NCBI GenBank assembly: GCA_029856625.1
Contig: JAHKLG010000045.1
Coordinates: 1 to 8,667 of the forward strand
Reading direction: 5' to 3'
Origin: Candidatus Njordarchaeota archaeon
Lineage (GTDB): Archaea; Asgardarchaeota; Njordarchaeia; Njordarchaeales; Njordarchaeaceae
DNA: 8,667 bases
How positions within the stretch are numbered: the stretch's first letter is position 1; each line of letters starts with the position of its first letter. A program made the translations under genes and the position numbers. This document shows positions 5,774 through 8,667 of this stretch, one piece after another. Under the pieces are notes generated by a model. That model was given only the letters and a program-made list of their open reading frames with translations, did no database searches and was not told the origin of the DNA.

Positions 5774-5803
5774 ACATTTTTATGGGATAAAAAGTTTTTC
5801 TAT
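5774..5803 (+). promoter_or_regulatory. Putative promoter region of gatE
   Basis: Two AT-rich candidates are ACATTTTTATGG (5774-5785) and AAGTTTTTCTATG (5792-5804). Either would give a leader of roughly 60-80 nt before GTG 5886. I cannot choose between them. Confidence 0.25.
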
Positions 5804-5872
5804 GAAACAAAGGCCGTAATCTAAATAAGGAGAGAATTTGCTTAAAATTCATCAATGTTCAGGACTTTTTAT

Positions 5873-5883
5873 GGAAGTGATCC
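5873..5883 (+). promoter_or_regulatory. Extended Shine-Dalgarno site defining the gatE start
   Basis: GGAAGTGATCC differs by one base from GGAGGTGATCC, the full complement of the archaeal 16S 3' tail. Its core lies 8 nt before GTG 5886. It therefore favours GTG 5886 over the in-frame ATG 5871 or TTG 5838 upstream. Confidence 0.6.
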
Positions 5884-5885
5884 TA

Positions 5886-7805
5886 GTGCAAAAGAGTTTC
5901 TATGAAGAAGTAGGTCTTAAAGTGGGACTAGAAATTCACCAGCAATTAAAAACTTCTAGGAAACTTTTTTGTTATTGTCCTCCGATTCTCAGAAAAGATA
6001 AGCCGGATATAAAAGTTGTAAGATTCATGAGACCCACCTTAGGCGAAACTGGAGAGATAGACCCAACAATGCTAAAAGAGTTTAAGAAGAAGAGGAAAAT
6101 TGTCTATGAAGCTTTCTCCGATACTACATGTTTGTACGAATTGGATGAAGTCCCGCCATATGAAATATCAACTGAAGCGCTAGAAATCGCTCTTACAATA
6201 GCACAATTATTCAGAATGAAGATTCCAGATGTATTACTCGTCTCACGTAAGCAATATCTAGATGGCAGTGTGCCATCGGGCTTTCAAAGAACAATAATTG
6301 TTGGATTAAATGGTTATTTGGAGCTCTCAAATGGTAAGAAAATTCGAATAGTACAGCTATGTCTCGAAGAAGATGCGGCTAGAAAGATTGCTGAGAGGGA
6401 TAACGAGGTAATATACAGAGTTGATAGATTAGGAATACCTCTCGTTGAAATAACAACTGATGCGTCGCTTTCTACTCCTGATGAGGTATTGGATGCAGCT
6501 TTACGGATAGGTGCTCTTCTCCGAGCCACAGGACGTGTCATGAGAGGTATAGGAACAATAAGACAAGATATAAATGTCAGTATTAGAGGAGGAAATCGAG
6601 TGGAGATAAAAGGTGTTCAGAGGCCAGAGTGGTTTAAACCTCTAATAGATAATGAAATAAAGAGACAATTAGCTTTAATAGAGATAACTCAGGAACTAAG
6701 AAGAAGAAAAGTCTCAAAAGATGAAATCGACAATGTCAAGATCATTGATGTTACTGAGATCTTCAAGAATACAGCAGCAAAATTTATCAGAAAAGCAATA
6801 CAACGTGGCGAAAAAGTTTATGCATTAAAATTACCAAAATTTGGCGGATTACTCGGTAAAGAAATTCTTCCTGGACGGAGATTTGGTAAAGAATTTGCAG
6901 AGAGAGTCGCAGTAATAACTGGTCTAAAAGGCATAATTCATACTGATGAACTACCAAATTATGGGATATCAGAAGAAGAAAAAGCAAAATTATTTGAAAT
7001 GACTCGAGCAGATAAGGAAAAAGACTGCGTAGTTATCGTGGTTGGACCTGAGGAGAGAGCTAAGGAGGCTCTAGAGGAAGTAAGAGAGAGAGCTAAGGAG
7101 GCTCTGGAAGGAGTTCCCTCGGAAACAAGAAAAGCGAATCCAGATGGTACAACAAGCTTTGAACGTCCGCTTGGAGGAGCTGCGAGATTATACCCTGATA
7201 CCGATTATCCACCAATTTTAGTTGATAAGTCACTCCTCGAAAAAGTGTCCAGATCTCTTCCGGAGTATCCTTGGAAACGTGTCGAGAGATACGTAAAAGA
7301 TTATGGACTAAGTAGAGAATATGCTGAGAGGATAGTACTATCAGAGAGAAGCGAAATTTTCGAGGAAATAATTAAGATGGGTGTACCCGCTAAACTTGCA
7401 GCTACAGTTATTTTAGAAACAATGACTAGTTTACGCCGTGAGGGATTTCCAGTAGAGAACATTTCTGATGAGAAGCTTAAGGATGTATTTCATTATCTCA
7501 TAAAAGGAGATATCTCGAAAGAGGCTATTCCAGAAATACTTAAAGCATTGTCTAAAGAACCCGAAAAAGATATAAAGGATATCTTAAAAGAACTAGGCAT
7601 CCGTAAACTCTCATTAGAAGAATTAGACACAATCATTGAGCAAGTCATTAACAAAAATATCGAACTGATAAGGCTACGAGGAGAAAGAGCCTTTAAACCA
7701 TTAATGGGAGATGTAATGAGAATAGTAAGAGGAAAAATAGATGGCAAAACTGTTAGTGAAAGACTTATGGAAAAGTTAAAAGAAAAAATTGCAACGCTTA
7801 AGTAA
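5886..7805 (+). CDS. gatE: Glu-tRNA(Gln) amidotransferase subunit E (GatE)
   Basis: The tRNA-binding/kinase subunit of archaeal GatDE, which activates Glu on mischarged Glu-tRNA(Gln) with ATP and amidates it with ammonia from GatD. The 639-aa length fits the family. The GatB-like cradle opens with GLKVGLEIHQQL (10-21), includes a Cys pair (CYC, about 29-31), LDGSVPSGFQ (125-134), LEEDAARK (160-167), the Arg-rich LGIPLVEITTDAS strand (182-194) and QDINVSIR (227-234). The AspRS-like insertion (about 285-415), the GatE hallmark, follows, then helical and YqeY-like tail domains. The insertion holds a recent 33-bp in-frame duplication. I choose GTG 5886 because of the upstream GGAAGTGATCC and because the protein then starts just before the first conserved strand; TTG 5838 would add 16 residues of unconserved sequence. 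GatD is not in the window, so the partners are unlinked here. Confidence 0.95.
   Translation: MQKSFYEEVGLKVGLEIHQQLKTSRKLFCYCPPILRKDKPDIKVVRFMRPTLGETGEIDPTMLKEFKKKRKIVYEAFSDTTCLYELDEVPPYEISTEALEIALTIAQLFRMKIPDVLLVSRKQYLDGSVPSGFQRTIIVGLNGYLELSNGKKIRIVQLCLEEDAARKIAERDNEVIYRVDRLGIPLVEITTDASLSTPDEVLDAALRIGALLRATGRVMRGIGTIRQDINVSIRGGNRVEIKGVQRPEWFKPLIDNEIKRQLALIEITQELRRRKVSKDEIDNVKIIDVTEIFKNTAAKFIRKAIQRGEKVYALKLPKFGGLLGKEILPGRRFGKEFAERVAVITGLKGIIHTDELPNYGISEEEKAKLFEMTRADKEKDCVVIVVGPEERAKEALEEVRERAKEALEGVPSETRKANPDGTTSFERPLGGAARLYPDTDYPPILVDKSLLEKVSRSLPEYPWKRVERYVKDYGLSREYAERIVLSERSEIFEEIIKMGVPAKLAATVILETMTSLRREGFPVENISDEKLKDVFHYLIKGDISKEAIPEILKALSKEPEKDIKDILKELGIRKLSLEELDTIIEQVINKNIELIRLRGERAFKPLMGDVMRIVRGKIDGKTVSERLMEKLKEKIATLK
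7053..7105 (+). repeat. In-frame 33-bp tandem duplication in gatE
   Basis: A perfect 20-bp sequence occurs at 7053-7072 and again at 7086-7105, a period of 33 bp or 11 codons. It encodes RAKEALEEVRE followed by RAKEALEG, an extra helical turn segment in the AspRS-like insertion domain. Identical third positions indicate a recent duplication. Confidence 0.85.
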
Positions 7806-7822
7806 TATTTTTCGCGCTTTTT
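7806..7822 (+). terminator. T-tracts after gatE
   Basis: Two runs of five T (7808-7812 and 7818-7822) flank CGCGC directly after the gatE stop. This fits archaeal U-tract termination and separates gatE from the ESCRT-III gene 88 bp downstream. Confidence 0.4.
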
Positions 7823-7893
7823 CATTATATAGTCGAAATTCTCGGCGTATCTAGTATTTATTTGTCGACTGAAAGCTACTCATGGTGCTAAAA

Positions 7894-8508
7894 ATGTCTG
7901 TTATAAAAAAGTTCTGGAAATGGTTAAAGGGTGAACAACCGCAGCCTAAAAGTAACATTAAGGTGAAACTAAGAGTTTTAGAAAGACGTTTAGAAAGGCA
8001 TGAAACTGAGCTTCGAGAGAGAAGACGTAAGGAAGTTTTGAAAATAAGAGATGCTTTAAGAGCGGGGAATATTGAATTAGCTAAGGAGCATGCTAAACAA
8101 GCTATTCTTCTGGATAGAGGACTCATCAGCGCTGTAAGGCTAAAATCATTAATTAGTTCCTTACGAGGGTACATAGAAAGAGGAGAAATAATGGGAGATC
8201 TAACTAATATGATCAAAGAAGTCGCTGGCTCAATTGCTCAAGTAGCCCTAGCGGTTGGAGATAAAGATTTACTACAATCTTTTTCAGAGATCGCTAAGAC
8301 CTCAGAGAAGCTTAGTAGTGCGGAAGAAATTTTCGGAGAAACGCTTGGTGAAATCGTGGAAGAAGAGAACCTGAGCGAGTCAGCAGAAAAATTATTAGAA
8401 AGAATAGCTGAACGTGAAGGAATAAAAATTCCGAAGACCAAAGAGATAAAGGTTCGAGAAGATGATATAGAGCGAATAATAAGAGAAGTTCTTAAAGAGG
8501 AAATGTAG
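7894..8508 (+). CDS. cdvB: Snf7/ESCRT-III family protein, CdvB-like
   Basis: A 204-residue ESCRT-III-like protein, expected to polymerise on the inner face of the membrane in division or vesicle budding. Visible parts: a short amphipathic N-terminal helix (1-13, with I4, F7, W8, W10, L11) that could insert in the membrane; the long basic helical hairpin (about 22-95), including the family-like stretch with spaced Leu/Arg, AL.AG...LAKEHA (54-67) and a return helix; shorter helices (about 102-142); an acidic region (144-165); and a C-terminal helix (189-203). This last helix, after a Pro-containing linker (IPKTKEI), resembles a MIM1-type binding motif for a CdvC/Vps4 MIT domain, though the usual Arg is missing. 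ATG 7894 has GGTG 6 nt upstream; ATG 7882 is in frame but overlaps that site. No cdvA or cdvC is adjacent, so it may be one of several paralogues. A G+C-rich hairpin starts at its stop codon. Confidence 0.8.
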   Translation: MSVIKKFWKWLKGEQPQPKSNIKVKLRVLERRLERHETELRERRRKEVLKIRDALRAGNIELAKEHAKQAILLDRGLISAVRLKSLISSLRGYIERGEIMGDLTNMIKEVAGSIAQVALAVGDKDLLQSFSEIAKTSEKLSSAEEIFGETLGEIVEEENLSESAEKLLERIAEREGIKIPKTKEIKVREDDIERIIREVLKEEM

Positions 8509-8573
8509 CCCCCGTGGGGAGGAGAGACCTCATCTTATGAATAATTTTTTATCAGCCTCCCCGACCCGGGGGC
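8508..8573. other. G+C-rich interrupted inverted repeat downstream of the ESCRT-III gene
   Basis: GCCCCCG (8508-8514) pairs with CGGGGGC (8567-8573), and GGGGAGG (8516-8522) pairs with CCTCCCC (8556-8562). These give two perfect 7-bp stems separated by an asymmetric internal loop (T8515 against GACC, 8563-8566), with a 33-nt AT-rich apical loop containing T6. In an otherwise AT-rich region such G+C-rich pairing suggests selected RNA structure. It begins on the last base of the upstream stop codon. It could be a 3'-end or stability element, an independent small RNA, or a repeat element. There is no T-tract after the stem, which argues against a standard terminator. Confidence 0.6.
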
Positions 8574-8667
8574 ATATTCTATGATTCTCTTTATCCTCAA
8601 TGAAAATTCTCACAATATGGTATCATTTTTAGGATTCTTTAAGACTCTTACTTAAGGGAAAATTCTG
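8574..8667. other. Terminal AT-rich segment without a recognisable gene
   Basis: The last 94 bases contain only a 24-codon open frame with no ribosome site, and no hairpin or promoter that I would defend. Confidence 0.6.

Noticed and set aside
5718..5776. Possible box C/D small RNA between the PD-(D/E)XK-like gene and gatE (ATGAAGA ... CTGA)
   Set aside because: The C-like box departs from RTGATGA, there is no C'/D' pair or closing stem, and the spacing is too long for one guide unit.
7493..7825. Minus-strand open frame of 110 codons over the end of gatE
   Set aside because: Ser/Ile/Leu/Phe-rich antisense reading of Glu/Lys-rich GatE sequence; GatE there is continuous with its conserved tail domain.
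7851..8216. Minus-strand open frame of 121 codons over the ESCRT-III gene
   Set aside because: Antisense shadow with Ser/Leu-rich composition and no recognisable motif; the Snf7 pattern on the plus strand explains the region.
8508..8573. Reading the G+C-rich element as an H/ACA or C/D guide RNA
   Set aside because: The internal loop (1 against 4 nt) is too small for a pseudouridylation pocket, there is no convincing ACA at the expected spacing, and the CTGA on the minus strand lacks a properly placed C box.
8581..8655. 24-codon open frame at the end of the window
   Set aside because: No ribosome site, and its length is expected by chance in AT-rich DNA.
1..8667. CRISPR array, insertion sequence or integrated element
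   Set aside because: No regularly spaced repeats, transposase or integrase frames, and no direct repeat of a tRNA 3' end downstream of tRNA-Ala that would indicate an attachment site.

Overview
This is archaeal chromosomal DNA, A+T-rich with a strikingly G+C-rich tRNA. The archaeal markers are GatE (the archaeal Glu-tRNA(Gln) amidotransferase subunit), an archaeal-type alanyl-tRNA synthetase with an N-terminal zinc ribbon, a Snf7/ESCRT-III (CdvB-like) protein, an Era-like GTPase paired with a DUF2073 protein, BRE/TATA-type promoters, and Shine-Dalgarno sites of the GGTGA type with frequent TTG/GTG starts. ESCRT-III points towards Thermoproteota (TACK) or a neighbouring deep lineage rather than a classical euryarchaeon. 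The Lys/Glu/Ile/Arg-rich proteins and fully paired G+C-rich tRNA stems suggest a thermophile. I cannot place it more precisely.

Layout. A small coiled-coil protein (minus, 10-246) is divergent from a two-gene plus-strand operon: an Era-like GTPase (404-1012) and a DUF2073 protein (1028-1387). These resemble the archaeal vesiculation pair ArvA/ArvB. The DUF2073 gene runs tail-to-tail into alaS (minus, 1359-4118), overlapping it by 29 bp. Divergent from alaS, across 124 bp, is a tRNA-Ala(CGC) gene (4243-4317), followed by a hairpin/T-tract. Next are a six-TM protein of unknown function (4433-5263), a convergent gene for a PD-(D/E)XK-like protein (minus, 5275-5709), gatE (5886-7805) and an ESCRT-III gene (7894-8508). 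The last is followed immediately by a G+C-rich long hairpin (8508-8573).

Main discovery candidate. The tRNA-Ala lacks G3:U70, the near-universal alanine identity pair, and has A3:U70 instead. Independently, the divergent neighbour gene encodes an AlaRS in which the Asp of the conserved LYD motif is Ile456. As I recall, that Asp (D400 in E. coli, D450 in Archaeoglobus) reads the G3:U70 wobble. The partner Asn (N360), the aminoacylation core and the editing zinc ligands are intact. An adjacent enzyme and substrate that have lost the two halves of the same contact suggest a co-evolved change of the alanine identity code. The two genes also have identical 10-bp TGAAAATATA promoter-like elements facing outward from their shared intergenic region.

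Functionally the window combines translation (AlaRS, tRNA-Ala, GatE) with membrane remodelling (ArvA/B-like pair, ESCRT-III, an unassigned polytopic membrane protein). Most genes seem to be transcribed singly; the only clear operon is the GTPase-DUF2073 pair.
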